A DNA stretch of 64,000 bases from Pseudomaricurvus sp. HS19 (GTDB lineage: Bacteria; Pseudomonadota; Gammaproteobacteria; Pseudomonadales; Cellvibrionaceae). Under the pieces are notes generated by a model. The model saw nothing but the letters and a program-made list of their open reading frames with translations. It did no database searches and was not told the origin of the DNA. A program made the position numbers and the translations under genes. The stretch lies in assembly GCF_009857815.1 (NCBI RefSeq), contig NZ_WVVW01000001.1:1673311-1737310 (forward strand). The letters run 5' to 3'. Below, piece after piece: positions 36,055-45,517 of the stretch; positions within the stretch are counted from its first letter, which is position 1; every line of letters begins with the position of its first letter.

Positions 36055-37221
36055 TTAGCCGAAGAGGCCGAGGAAGAAGAGCTTGATGCTGTCCCACAGG
36101 CGGGCAAAGAAACCGGCTTCCGCCACTGCCTCTTTGGCCACCAGGGGCACACTCTCCAGCTCCTCACCATCGAGGGAGATCACCAGGCGTCCCAGCTCGG
36201 TACCGGCATCAAACGGCGCCTTGATGATCTCGTCGATCTCCATGGTCGCCTGCAGGTCATCTTCGGAGCCCCGCGGGATGGTCAGGTAAAGGTCTTTTGC
36301 CACACCCAGCGCCACACTGTCCTGCTTACCGGACCAGACACGGGGGCTAGCCAGTTCATCAGCAACACCGTAGGGCTTGTAGGTCTGGAAGTAACGGAAA
36401 CCATAGGTGAGCAGCTTCTGTGACTCGGCCGCACGGGCCTCGTCGGAGCGGGTCCCCATTACCACCGAGATCAGGCGCATGTCGTTCTTTTTGGCAGACG
36501 CGACCAGGCAGAAACCGGCTGCCTCGGTGTGACCGGTCTTGAGGCCATCAACCGACGGATCGCGGAACAGCAGGCGGTTACGGTTGGGCTGGTTGATGCC
36601 GTTATAGGTGAAGTACTTTTCCGAGTAGAGCTTGTAGTGCTCGGGGTAGTCGTTGATCAGGGCGCGGGCCAGCAACGACAGATCGTGGGCAGTGGTCAGG
36701 TGACCTTCCGCCGGCCAGCCGGTGGCGTTGACGTAATGGGTGCTGTGCATACCCAGCAGGGCAGCCTGCTGGTTCATCACATCGGCGAATGCACCTTCGC
36801 TGCCGGAGACGTATTCCGCCAGTGCCACGCTGGCATCATTGCCGGACTGGACGATGACCCCTTTCAGCAGATCCTTCACCGGCACCTGGGTACCTTCGCG
36901 GATAAACATCTTGGAGCCGCCCATTTTCCAGGCTTTCACGCTGATGTTCACCATGTCGTCCAGACCGATGTCACCGTTGTGAATCTCGGAGGAGACGATG
37001 TAGCTGGTCATCATCTTGGTCAGACTGGCGGGTGGCAGCTGTTCATCAGCGTTGTGCTCCACCAGGATCTTGCCGGTATCGGCATCCATCAGCAGGTAGG
37101 CAGAGGCGGCCAGTTGCGGCGGCGCCGGAATAATCTGACGAGCCTGAGCCAGAGGCGCGGCCACGGTCATCAGTGTCACAGCGGAAGCGATAAAACGTCG
37201 GAATGTCTTGTTAATCATCAT
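36055..37221 (-). CDS. dacA: D-alanyl-D-alanine carboxypeptidase (PBP5/6 type)
   Basis: It trims terminal D-Ala from peptidoglycan stems in the periplasm. From ATG 37221 it is 388 aa with a signal peptide ending at APLAQA. The penicillin-binding motifs are S66-LTK, SGN in VIVQSGNDAS and KTG in DGLKTGHTEA. A C-terminal amphipathic helix (FFARLWDSIKLFFLGLFG) anchors it to the membrane. The adjacent ATG at 37218 is an equal start, and upstream in-frame codons to 37317 are intergenic. Confidence 0.96.
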   Translation of the reverse strand: MMINKTFRRFIASAVTLMTVAAPLAQARQIIPAPPQLAASAYLLMDADTGKILVEHNADEQLPPASLTKMMTSYIVSSEIHNGDIGLDDMVNISVKAWKMGGSKMFIREGTQVPVKDLLKGVIVQSGNDASVALAEYVSGSEGAFADVMNQQAALLGMHSTHYVNATGWPAEGHLTTAHDLSLLARALINDYPEHYKLYSEKYFTYNGINQPNRNRLLFRDPSVDGLKTGHTEAAGFCLVASAKKNDMRLISVVMGTRSDEARAAESQKLLTYGFRYFQTYKPYGVADELASPRVWSGKQDSVALGVAKDLYLTIPRGSEDDLQATMEIDEIIKAPFDAGTELGRLVISLDGEELESVPLVAKEAVAEAGFFARLWDSIKLFFLGLFG

Positions 37222-37432
37222 CTCTACAAAGTTTGTTGGATGTGGGTGACGGTGCCTGCAGTTCTGTGACTGCTTGGGCACGCTATGGCGAAGGTTGGAA
37301 CGCCTCTGTGACTGCAATTGCCCCGGGAAATTCCCGCTACTGTTACGGAAACTGCCACACCGGGAGAATGGTCGCTAGTGTAACAGCCCTGCCCTTGCAG
37401 TCCAGCAACGGCGGTATCGCAGCGAATCGGGG

Positions 37433-38350
37433 CTAGTCGTACACCACGTGGGGCGATGGCAACCGGTTCTGTTGCAGGCGCTCACGCAGGTCCAGCAACA
37501 CCAGGTTGTCGGCAATGGGGCCAACCCGTACCCGGTAGAGCTGGTCGCTCTGGGGGACAATCACCTGCACCGGCAGGTCGGTGAGGTGCGTCAGCCGCTG
37601 ACGCAGCTGCTCGGCGGCCTTGATGGAAGAAAAGGCGCCGGCCTGCAGGAAGGTGTTGGGAGGCAACTCAAAACCAGCGGAGTTCGCAGGCGCGGGCGCC
37701 GGTGGCAGACCACTGCCAGCTGCCGCAGCATAGGTTCTCGCGCCGCCCGGCTGCGGGCTCTGCGGCTCCAGCACTTCGATACGCACGCGGGCAGTGCCCT
37801 TGTTGACATAACCCAGCTTGCTGGCGCCAGCGTAGGAGAGATCAATAATACGGCCGGTATGGAAGGGACCGCGATCATTCACCCGCACCACGATCTGGCG
37901 ACCGTTTTCCAGGTTGGTGACCCGCACATAGGACGGTATCGGCAGGGTTTTATGGGCGGCGGTCATACCGTACATGCTGTAGACCTCGCCATTGGAGGTG
38001 CGGCGACCGTGAAACTTGTTGCCGTACCAGGAGCCGATACCCTCCTCGGTAAAACCGCGCTCATCCTGCATTACGTAGTAGGTTTTACCCAGCACCACGT
38101 AGGGGCTCTTGTTGCCCGCCCGGGTACGCGGCTCAACCCGGGGCACCGCATCCGGGATGTGGGATACATCCATGGGCTGTTCCGGGTAGCTGTCCTTGAT
38201 GTGGAAATCGTGGGGCGTACCCTCTGGAACATCGGGCTGCGACACACAACCGGCCAGGGTCAACACCAGCATCAGCGCCAGCCAGGCACCACCGTTGGTG
38301 GTGCAGGTGCTGCGGGCGGCCGCCGGTGTCATGTCAGTGCGGCAGGTCAT
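37433..38350 (-). CDS. rlpA: Septal ring lytic transglycosylase RlpA
   Basis: An outer-membrane lipoprotein (lipobox LAGC, Cys35) of 305 aa that cleaves denuded glycan strands. The double-psi beta-barrel domain (about 95-195) contains GIGSWYGNKFHGRRTSNGE and VVRVNDRGPFHTGRIIDLS with the catalytic Asp; a C-terminal SPOR domain (about 235-305, FLQAGAFSSIKAAEQLRQRL) binds septal glycan. The start may be ATG 38350 or the one six codons later. It lies in the PBP2-RodA-MltB-RlpA-DacA cluster. Confidence 0.95.
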   Translation of the reverse strand: MTCRTDMTPAAARSTCTTNGGAWLALMLVLTLAGCVSQPDVPEGTPHDFHIKDSYPEQPMDVSHIPDAVPRVEPRTRAGNKSPYVVLGKTYYVMQDERGFTEEGIGSWYGNKFHGRRTSNGEVYSMYGMTAAHKTLPIPSYVRVTNLENGRQIVVRVNDRGPFHTGRIIDLSYAGASKLGYVNKGTARVRIEVLEPQSPQPGGARTYAAAAGSGLPPAPAPANSAGFELPPNTFLQAGAFSSIKAAEQLRQRLTHLTDLPVQVIVPQSDQLYRVRVGPIADNLVLLDLRERLQQNRLPSPHVVYD

Positions 38351-38384
38351 TGGGTATCGGCTCTCCCGCCTATGGCGTTATCGG

Positions 38385-39437
38385 TTATTGGCGGGCTACC
38401 GCCTGCTGGTCCATCGCTTCACGCAGCTGCTCACTCAGCTGATAAACAGCCATGGCGTAAAGACGGCTGTGATTATAGCGGGTAATGGCGTAAAAATTCT
38501 GCAGGCCAATCCAGAACTCGGCTCCCTGCTTGCCTTCCAGCTTGATGGCACTGGCGCTGGCATCCGCCGGCAGCTTATCCAGCGGGGTAAACCCCTTGGC
38601 CTTGAGCTTGCCCACCGTATGCAGCGGTTTGAGGGAATCGTTCAGCACTTCGGTATCGTAGTCGCCGTTTACCCGCGCACGGTGCACCACACTCTCCCCC
38701 TGCTGCCAGCCGTGGCGCACGAAGTAATTGGCCACACTGCCGATGGCGTCCTCGGTGTTCTCCCAAATATCGACAAAACCGTCGCCATCAAAATCGGTGG
38801 CGTAGGCGCGGTAGCTGGATGGCATGAATTGGCCATAGCCCATGGCTCCGGCGTAGGAACCCTTGAGGGTCAGCGGATCGCGCTGCTGCTCGCGGGCCAG
38901 CAGCAGGAACTGGCGCAGCTCCTTGGTAAAGAACGGGCTGCGCGGCGGGTAATCAAACGCCAATGTCGACAGCGCGTCCATCACCCGGTAACCGCCCTTA
39001 TGGGCTCCATAGCGGGTTTCAACACCAATAATGGCCACAATAATCTGCGGCGGCACACCATACTGCTCTTCCGCACGCTGCAGGGTTTCACGATTGGCCT
39101 TCCAGAACTCGACCCCCTTTTCCAGCCGTGAGCTGGTCAGGAAAATGTCCTGGTACTCGGCCCAGGTTTTGGTTTTTTCCGCCGGGCGGGCAATAGCATC
39201 GAGGATGGACTGCTGTTTCTGCGCCTGTGCGAACCACGCCTCCAGCTCCTTGCGCTCGAAGTTCTCTTCCTTCACCAGGGTATCGATAAAACTCTGTGCC
39301 TGCGGATTAAGCTTGTAGCCCGCTGCCTGCTCGCCGGCCCCGGCAAACGGTGCCGAGAAGACCAGGGAGGCGACCGCTGTCGCCAGCAGTGTACGCATTG
39401 AGGGACGGGTTATTTTATTGCCTGTTTTTTTCATCAA
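38385..39437 (-). CDS. mltB: Lytic murein transglycosylase B
   Basis: It cleaves glycan strands, leaving anhydromuramic ends. It is 350 aa with catalytic E140 in VAIIGVETRYG. The MltB family pattern FMPSSYRAYATDFDGDGFVDIWENTEDAIGSVANYF (in two parts) is clear. The signal peptide ends AGAG without a lipobox cysteine, so this copy is probably soluble in the periplasm, unlike E. coli MltB. It is followed by rlpA in the same direction. Confidence 0.94.
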   Translation of the reverse strand: MMKKTGNKITRPSMRTLLATAVASLVFSAPFAGAGEQAAGYKLNPQAQSFIDTLVKEENFERKELEAWFAQAQKQQSILDAIARPAEKTKTWAEYQDIFLTSSRLEKGVEFWKANRETLQRAEEQYGVPPQIIVAIIGVETRYGAHKGGYRVMDALSTLAFDYPPRSPFFTKELRQFLLLAREQQRDPLTLKGSYAGAMGYGQFMPSSYRAYATDFDGDGFVDIWENTEDAIGSVANYFVRHGWQQGESVVHRARVNGDYDTEVLNDSLKPLHTVGKLKAKGFTPLDKLPADASASAIKLEGKQGAEFWIGLQNFYAITRYNHSRLYAMAVYQLSEQLREAMDQQAVARQ

Positions 39438-39452
39438 GGTTCACCTACCACA

Positions 39453-40604
39453 TTAACCAATACTGACTTTGCGCTGCTCCGTGCCAATGGCCATGAGAAT
39501 GCCAAACCCCATCATCAGCGTAACAATGGACGTCCCACCGTGACTGACCATGGGCAGTGGCACACCCACCACCGGTAATAGACCCGAAACCATGCCGATG
39601 TTCACAAAGATATAGATAAAAAATGTAAACGTAATACTGCCAGCCAACAGCCGCCCGAAGGTGGACTGGGCGTTGGATGCGATCACCAGACCACGACCAA
39701 TAATCCACGCGTACAGGGCCAGCAGGCAGAGTACGCCAATCAACCCCAGCTCTTCCGCCAGCACCGCAATAATAAAGTCGGTGTGACTTTCCGGCAGAAA
39801 ATCCAGGTGCGACTGGGTACCGTTGAGCCAGCCCTTGCCCTGGATACCGCCGGAGCCAATGGCGGTCTTTGACTGGATAATGTTCCAGCCGGCCCCCAGC
39901 TTGTCATCCTCCGGGTTGAGCATGGTGAGGATGCGCTGCTTCTGGTAGTCGCGCAGCACAAACATCCACGCCGGCCAGGCGCCGGCGGCCAACACACCGG
40001 CAGCCCCGAACATGTAGCGCCAGGGCAAACCGGAAAAGAACAGCACCAGAAACCCGGAGGCCGCAATCAGGATGGAGGTACCAAGGTCGGGCTGTTTCAT
40101 GATCAGCACCGTCGGTACCCCGATCAATCCCAGAGCCAGGATCACATGGCCAAACTTCGGCGGCAAGATTTTGCGCGACAGGAACATCGCCACCATCGCC
40201 GGTACCGCCAGCTTGAGGATCTCCGAAGGCTGGAAACGAAAACCGCCCAGACTCAGCCACCGCTGTGCGCCCTTGGCGCCCACCCCCATCACCAGTACCA
40301 GTACCAGCAGAATCACGCCCAACAGGTAGAACCAGGGTGCCCAGTATTCCATCACATGCACGCGAACCTGCGCTACGGTGAACATCACACAATAGGCCAG
40401 TACCAGAAACACACTTTGCCGTTTGACGTAGTGCCAGTCTTCACCGCTGCCGCTGTACAGGACCACCAGACCGAAACCGGTCAGCACCAACAGCCCCAAC
40501 AGCAGGGGCAAGTCGATGTGCCAGCGCAGCCAGACGCTCTGGCGGCGGCGCAGATCGTGACTGGCCTCCGGCATACGACGCTGAAAATCGTTGATGCGAC
40601 TCAT
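39453..40604 (-). CDS. rodA: Rod-shape peptidoglycan polymerase RodA (SEDS)
   Basis: This inner-membrane glycosyltransferase polymerises lipid II during elongation together with PBP2. It is 383 aa and about ten membrane helices. SEDS motifs include SLGGFRFQPSEILKLA, MKQPDLGTS, and LPESHTDFIIAVLAEELG with the essential Asp. The start overlaps the mrdA stop by 4 bp (ATGA), so the partner proteins are coupled. Confidence 0.97.
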   Translation of the reverse strand: MSRINDFQRRMPEASHDLRRRQSVWLRWHIDLPLLLGLLVLTGFGLVVLYSGSGEDWHYVKRQSVFLVLAYCVMFTVAQVRVHVMEYWAPWFYLLGVILLVLVLVMGVGAKGAQRWLSLGGFRFQPSEILKLAVPAMVAMFLSRKILPPKFGHVILALGLIGVPTVLIMKQPDLGTSILIAASGFLVLFFSGLPWRYMFGAAGVLAAGAWPAWMFVLRDYQKQRILTMLNPEDDKLGAGWNIIQSKTAIGSGGIQGKGWLNGTQSHLDFLPESHTDFIIAVLAEELGLIGVLCLLALYAWIIGRGLVIASNAQSTFGRLLAGSITFTFFIYIFVNIGMVSGLLPVVGVPLPMVSHGGTSIVTLMMGFGILMAIGTEQRKVSIG

Positions 40605-42481
40605 GGCTGCTTACCCTCTTCTTCACTGGCACCCGCCTCTGCGACCGCCTCCAGCTCCAGGTACTTGCCAATGACCTCCGCCGCGACCGCTGCCGCCTTG
40701 GAGCTCTTCTCACCATTTTCGACGATCACCGCCACAGCGATTTTCGGCTTCTCCACCGGTGCAAAAGCAACGAACAGGGCGTGATCCCGCTGCCGCTCCT
40801 TGAGCGCCTCGGAGTCGTACTTCTCCCCCTGCGCGATACCCACTACCTGGGCGGTACCGGTCTTGCCCGCCATATGGAAATTGAGATGGCGGCCAACACT
40901 GATCGCGGTGCCATGAATGTTGTGCACTACCTGCTCCATACCCTCGAACACGTAATCCCAGTGATCCGGGCGGATGGGGTCCACATCCTGAATCTGCGGC
41001 ACTGTCTCTTCGCTGCCAACCCATTGCACCAGTCGCGGCCGGATGAAGTGACCACGATTGGCCAGAGTCGCTGTCATCACCGCCAGCTGCAGCGGGGTGG
41101 TGAGCACATCCCCCTGACCGATACCGACGTTCACCGTGTCACCCGGAAACCAGGGCAGGCCCCGGGCGCCGCGCTTCCAGGCACGCGATGGCCACAGGCC
41201 ACGGCGTTCACTGGGCACATCGATGCCGGTGCGACTGCCGAGGGAGAACTGGGCCCCAAAATCGTGGATCTTGTCGATCCCCATGCGGAAAGCCATGTCG
41301 TAGAAATAGATATCGCAGGATTCGCGGATGGCCTGCATCAGGTCCACCCGGGGACCGTGCCCGGTGCGTTTCCAGTCGCGATAGAGTCGCTCCTCGCCCT
41401 CCAGCTGGTAGTAACCCGGGTCGTAGATCACCCGGTTGGCATCCACCGCACGGGTATGCAATCCACCCAGACCCAGCATGGGCTTGATGGTAGAGCCCGG
41501 CGGGTACTGCCCTTGGATGGTGCGGTTAAAGAGGGGCAGGTCCAGCGATTCGTTGAGCGCCTTGTACTCGGCAAAACTGATGCCGGTGACAAACAGGTTG
41601 GGGTTGTAGCTGGGTGTACTGGCCATGGCCAGTACACCGCCGGTATTCACATCCAGCGCCACCACCGCGCCGCGGCGGCCCGCCATGGCCTCGATGGCGG
41701 TGTCCTGCAGATCGGTATCGATAAACAGGCGCAGGTTCTCCCCCGGCTGGGGATCGATACGCTCCAGCACCCGCAACACACGACCGCGGGCATTGGTCTC
41801 TACATACTGGTAGCCCACTTCGCCCAGCAGCTGCTCTTCGTACTGATGCTCAAGACCGATTTTACCGATGGTGTGGGTGCCACTGTAGCGACGGTACTGC
41901 TCCTCATCGAAAGCCGACAGCTCGCGGTCATTGATGCGTCCCACATACCCCACCGAGTGGGCAAAGCTCTCCAGCATGGGGTAATCACGCACCAGCTCCG
42001 CCTCTACCTTGACGCCAGGCAGGCGGTACTCGTTGACGGCAATGATGGCGATCTCTTCTTCGGTCAGGCGATAGCTGAGGGGCACCGCCTCGAACGGCCG
42101 GCGGCGCTGCTGCATGCGCTTGTGAAAATCCTGCAGGTCGTCGTCGTCGAGATGCAGCAGGCCCTGCAGCACCTGCAGCGTCTGTTCCAGGTCACGGACC
42201 TGCTCCCGGATTACCGTGAGGGTGTAACTGGGGCGATTGTCCGCCAGCAGGCGGCCACGATGATCGTAGATCAGGCCCCGGGTGGGCGGCAGCGGCTGCA
42301 CCTGGATGCGGTTGCGATCGGACTGGGTGACATAGTCCTTGTAATTGACCACCTGCAGGTTGTACATGCGCGCCAGCAGGACGCCAGTCAGAATAAGGAT
42401 GCCAATAACACCCACCAGCAGGCGCGCGTTGAACAGGCGGGCCTCCTGAAAGTGGTCTTTAAGGTGTTGCTGTTTGGGCAT
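40601..42481 (-). CDS. mrdA: Penicillin-binding protein 2
   Basis: The transpeptidase of the elongasome, 626 aa. A single N-terminal membrane anchor (about 18-38) precedes the pedestal domain and the transpeptidase domain with S330 in PPGSTIKPM, the SCD motif in IRESCDIYFYDM and KTG in MAGKTGTAQVV. A -10-like TACAAT lies at 42520-42525, about 40 bp upstream. Its acidic/alanine C-tail is typical of the family in this group. Confidence 0.97.
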   Translation of the reverse strand: MPKQQHLKDHFQEARLFNARLLVGVIGILILTGVLLARMYNLQVVNYKDYVTQSDRNRIQVQPLPPTRGLIYDHRGRLLADNRPSYTLTVIREQVRDLEQTLQVLQGLLHLDDDDLQDFHKRMQQRRRPFEAVPLSYRLTEEEIAIIAVNEYRLPGVKVEAELVRDYPMLESFAHSVGYVGRINDRELSAFDEEQYRRYSGTHTIGKIGLEHQYEEQLLGEVGYQYVETNARGRVLRVLERIDPQPGENLRLFIDTDLQDTAIEAMAGRRGAVVALDVNTGGVLAMASTPSYNPNLFVTGISFAEYKALNESLDLPLFNRTIQGQYPPGSTIKPMLGLGGLHTRAVDANRVIYDPGYYQLEGEERLYRDWKRTGHGPRVDLMQAIRESCDIYFYDMAFRMGIDKIHDFGAQFSLGSRTGIDVPSERRGLWPSRAWKRGARGLPWFPGDTVNVGIGQGDVLTTPLQLAVMTATLANRGHFIRPRLVQWVGSEETVPQIQDVDPIRPDHWDYVFEGMEQVVHNIHGTAISVGRHLNFHMAGKTGTAQVVGIAQGEKYDSEALKERQRDHALFVAFAPVEKPKIAVAVIVENGEKSSKAAAVAAEVIGKYLELEAVAEAGASEEEGKQP

Positions 42482-42670
42482 GCAGACTCAGCTGGCGCGG
42501 AAATCAGAATAAGTGGCAGATTGTATGGACTTTGACCGGCATAAGAAAGTTCACACGCCGGCCACCACGCAGCCGCTGTCCTATTTGTGATTCAGGTGGT
42601 TGTTGGAGGTCACTTTGGCTCGGTGACGGTTTATGCCGTTCTTATTATTCCGTTCTTAATCAGTGCCCCG

Positions 42671-43138
42671 TTACTTATGGTAGGGGTGGTTGTTGAGCAG
42701 GGTCCAGGCCCGGTAGAGCTGCTCGATCAGTACGATGCGCACCAGCGGGTGCGGCAGGGTCAGCGCCGACAGTGACCATTTGGCATCCGCCCGGGCCAGG
42801 CACTCCGGTGCCAACCCGTCCGGCCCGCCAATCAGCAGGCTGTAATTGCTGCACTCCATCGACCACTTGCCCAAATTGTCCGCCAGCATCTCGGTGCTCC
42901 AGGGTTTACCCAGCACATCCAGGGCGATGACCCGGTCCCCCTTGGGGATAGCGGCCAGCATCTGCTCACCCTCTTTCGCCATGGCCTTGGCGACAGAGGC
43001 GTTTTTGCCCCGCTGCCCCAGTGGCAACTCCACCATTTCCACACTGAAGTCCCGGGGCAGTCGCTTGGCGTACTCCTGGTACCCCTCCTCTACCCACGAC
43101 GGCATGCGGGTACCAACGGCGATGATTCGGAAACGCAT
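42671..43138 (-). CDS. rlmH: 23S rRNA pseudouridine-1915 N3-methyltransferase
   Basis: A SPOUT methyltransferase of 155 aa acting on helix 69 of assembled ribosomes. The trefoil-knot SAM site reads [12 protein letters not shown], and the C-terminus [19 protein letters not shown] is the family hallmark. It is 18 bp downstream of rsfS, its usual neighbour. Confidence 0.97.
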   Translation of the reverse strand: MRFRIIAVGTRMPSWVEEGYQEYAKRLPRDFSVEMVELPLGQRGKNASVAKAMAKEGEQMLAAIPKGDRVIALDVLGKPWSTEMLADNLGKWSMECSNYSLLIGGPDGLAPECLARADAKWSLSALTLPHPLVRIVLIEQLYRAWTLLNNHPYHK

Positions 43139-43156
43139 GACAGCCAGCCCGGGTGA

Positions 43157-43507
43157 TTACTTCTCTTTGTCCTGCTGGCGACTGCGGGGCTCCATGCTCC
43201 AGAGCTTTTCCAGGTCGTAGAAGTCACGGGTCGCCGGCATCATCACGTGCAACACGGTGTCACCGAAATCCGCCAGCACCCATTCGCCGGTTTCCAGACC
43301 TTCCACACCGATGGCCGGCATACCGCGATCCTTGGCCTCCTGTACTGCGTTGGTGGCCAGGGACTTCACATGACGATTGGAGGTACCCGAGGCGATAATC
43401 AGGGTATCCATCACGTCGGACAACTTACTCACATCCAGCACGGTTATGTCCTTACCCTTCAGATCTTCCAGGGCTTCGATCAACACGCTGTTCAACTCTT
43501 CAGACAT
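43157..43507 (-). CDS. rsfS: Ribosomal silencing factor RsfS
   Basis: It binds uL14 on the 50S subunit and blocks subunit joining in slow growth. It is 116 aa. The family core KDITVLDVSKLSDVMDTLIIASGTSNRHVKSL and GEWVLADFGDTVLHVMMPATRDFYDLEKLW are clear. It lies between nadD and rlmH. Confidence 0.96.
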   Translation of the reverse strand: MSEELNSVLIEALEDLKGKDITVLDVSKLSDVMDTLIIASGTSNRHVKSLATNAVQEAKDRGMPAIGVEGLETGEWVLADFGDTVLHVMMPATRDFYDLEKLWSMEPRSRQQDKEK

Positions 43508-43522
43508 CAGTAAAAGGCTTCC

Positions 43523-44185
43523 TCATTGGTGGTCCCGGTAGAGACCCTTGTCATTAATATAGCGCCAAACTGCCTCGGGCAGCAGGAATTGTGGGGACAG
43601 GCCGGCGGCAACCTGCGCCCGGATGTCGGTAGCCGAGATCTCCAGCAGCGTCTGCTGCACCAGCACCACCCGGCCTGCGGGCAACTGGCGCAGGTCCGCC
43701 TCGTCACCCTGATGTTGTTGCAGCCACTGCGCCACCTCACCCTCCTCCGGCAGCGCCCAGCCCGGGCGGGCCGCCACCACCAGGTGGGCATGGTCCAGCA
43801 GCTGCTGCCAGCGGGACCAGGTGTGCAGGTTGACCAGTGAATCCATACCCACGCACCAGCACAGCGAGACCTCGCTACCCAGCTCCTGACGCAACTGTGC
43901 CAGGGTATCCACGGTCCAGGAGGGGCGGTCTGCCAGCAGCTCACGCTCATCCGCGGTCAGCGCAGGACAATCAGCCAGCGCCAGCCTCACCATGGCCGCC
44001 CGATCCGCGCTGCTGCAGCGGGGAGTATCGCGATGGGGAGGCCGATGGGCCGGCAATAACCGCATCTGGTCCATCTGCAGGTGCTGGTACAACTCCAGCG
44101 CCATGCGCAGATGACCGTTGTGGACAGGATCAAAGGTGCCGCCGAAGAGTCCGATCAGGGCCGGAGGCGCTGATATGGAGGTCAC
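43523..44185 (-). CDS. nadD: Nicotinate-nucleotide adenylyltransferase
   Basis: It adenylates nicotinate mononucleotide in NAD synthesis. It is 220 aa, with the nucleotidyltransferase motif GLFGGTFDPVHNGHL near the N-terminus and the C-terminal ISATDIRAQVAAG pattern. It is in the usual proA-nadD-rsfS-rlmH order, with a 9 bp gap after proA. Confidence 0.96.
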   Translation of the reverse strand: MTSISAPPALIGLFGGTFDPVHNGHLRMALELYQHLQMDQMRLLPAHRPPHRDTPRCSSADRAAMVRLALADCPALTADERELLADRPSWTVDTLAQLRQELGSEVSLCWCVGMDSLVNLHTWSRWQQLLDHAHLVVAARPGWALPEEGEVAQWLQQHQGDEADLRQLPAGRVVLVQQTLLEISATDIRAQVAAGLSPQFLLPEAVWRYINDKGLYRDHQ

Positions 44186-44194
44186 CCGACCACC

Positions 44195-45448
44195 TTACTG
44201 GCGGATGTGGCCATCACCCAGCACCACGTATTTCTGGGAGGTCAGGCCTTCCAGTCCCACCGGGCCACGGGCGTGGATCTTGTCGGTGGAGATACCGATC
44301 TCTGCCCCCAGACCATACTCAAAGCCGTCGGCAAAGCGGGTGGAGGCATTGACCATCACCGAACTGGAGTCCACCTGCGCCAGGAACTGGCGGGCACGGG
44401 TGTAATCCTCAGTAATGATGGACTCGGTGTGGCGTGAGCTGTAGCGGTCAATGTGATCCATGGCAGCCGCCATATCTGCAACCACACGGATAGAGAGGAT
44501 CGGCGCCAGGTACTCGGTGTGCCAATCCTCTTCAGTGGCGGCCACAGCCTCGATAATGGCGCGGGTCTGCTCGCAGCCGCGCAGCTCCACACCCTTCTCA
44601 CCGTAGATTTGGGCCAGTTCTGGCAACACCTTTGCAGCCACATCGGCGTGGACCAACAGGGTCTCCATGGCATTGCAGACACCATAGCGATGGGTCTTGG
44701 CGTTGACCGCAATGGCAACAGCCTTCCTGAGGTCGGCACGGTCATCGATATAGACGTGGCAAATGCCGTCCAGGTGCTTGATGACAGGCACCCGCGCGTC
44801 GTTACTGATGCGCTCGATCAACCCTTTACCCCCGCGAGGCACAATCACGTCCACATATTCGGGCATGGTGATCATCTCACCCACCGCAGCGCGGTCAGTG
44901 GTTTCAACAATCTGCACCGCGGTGGCCGGCAGGCCTGCGGCCAGCATACCCTTGCGCAGGCAGGCGGCGATGGCCTGGTTGGAATGGTAGGCCTCGCTGC
45001 CGCCACGCAGGATGGTGGCATTACCGGATTTCAGGCACAGGCTGGCCGCGTCGATGGTGACGTTGGGACGGGATTCGTAAATGATCCCGATCACTCCCAA
45101 AGGCACGCGCATCTTACCCACCTGGATGCCGCTGGGACGGAAACTGAGATCAGTGATTTCGCCGCAGGGATCGGGCAGTGCCGCCACCTGGCGCAGGCCT
45201 TCGATCATGGCGTCGATACGCGCCGGCGACAGTTCCAGGCGATCCAGCAACGCGCTGTCCAGGCCGCGCTCTGCGCCCGCCTGCATATCTTTGGCATTGG
45301 CCGCCAACAGCTCCGCCCGTGCACTGTCCAGCGCCTCGGCTGTGGCCAGCAAGGCGCGGTTCTTGTCGCCGGTGGACGCCGCAGCAATCACCCGTGACGC
45401 CGCCCGGGCCTGCTGCCCCACCGACGCCATATACTCTTTTACGTTCAT
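44195..45448 (-). CDS. proA: Gamma-glutamyl phosphate reductase
   Basis: It makes glutamate-5-semialdehyde for proline synthesis. It is 417 aa with the aldehyde-dehydrogenase fold: [22 protein letters not shown] for NADPH binding and the catalytic cysteine in [16 protein letters not shown]. It is first in the nadD-rsfS-rlmH run. Confidence 0.97.
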   Translation of the reverse strand: MNVKEYMASVGQQARAASRVIAAASTGDKNRALLATAEALDSARAELLAANAKDMQAGAERGLDSALLDRLELSPARIDAMIEGLRQVAALPDPCGEITDLSFRPSGIQVGKMRVPLGVIGIIYESRPNVTIDAASLCLKSGNATILRGGSEAYHSNQAIAACLRKGMLAAGLPATAVQIVETTDRAAVGEMITMPEYVDVIVPRGGKGLIERISNDARVPVIKHLDGICHVYIDDRADLRKAVAIAVNAKTHRYGVCNAMETLLVHADVAAKVLPELAQIYGEKGVELRGCEQTRAIIEAVAATEEDWHTEYLAPILSIRVVADMAAAMDHIDRYSSRHTESIITEDYTRARQFLAQVDSSSVMVNASTRFADGFEYGLGAEIGISTDKIHARGPVGLEGLTSQKYVVLGDGHIRQ

Positions 45449-45517
45449 GATCTATCCAAACGACACGCTAAACGGCGGATTATACAGGAAGAGTGGTGCG
45501 GGCTGCAGCCGCAGAAA

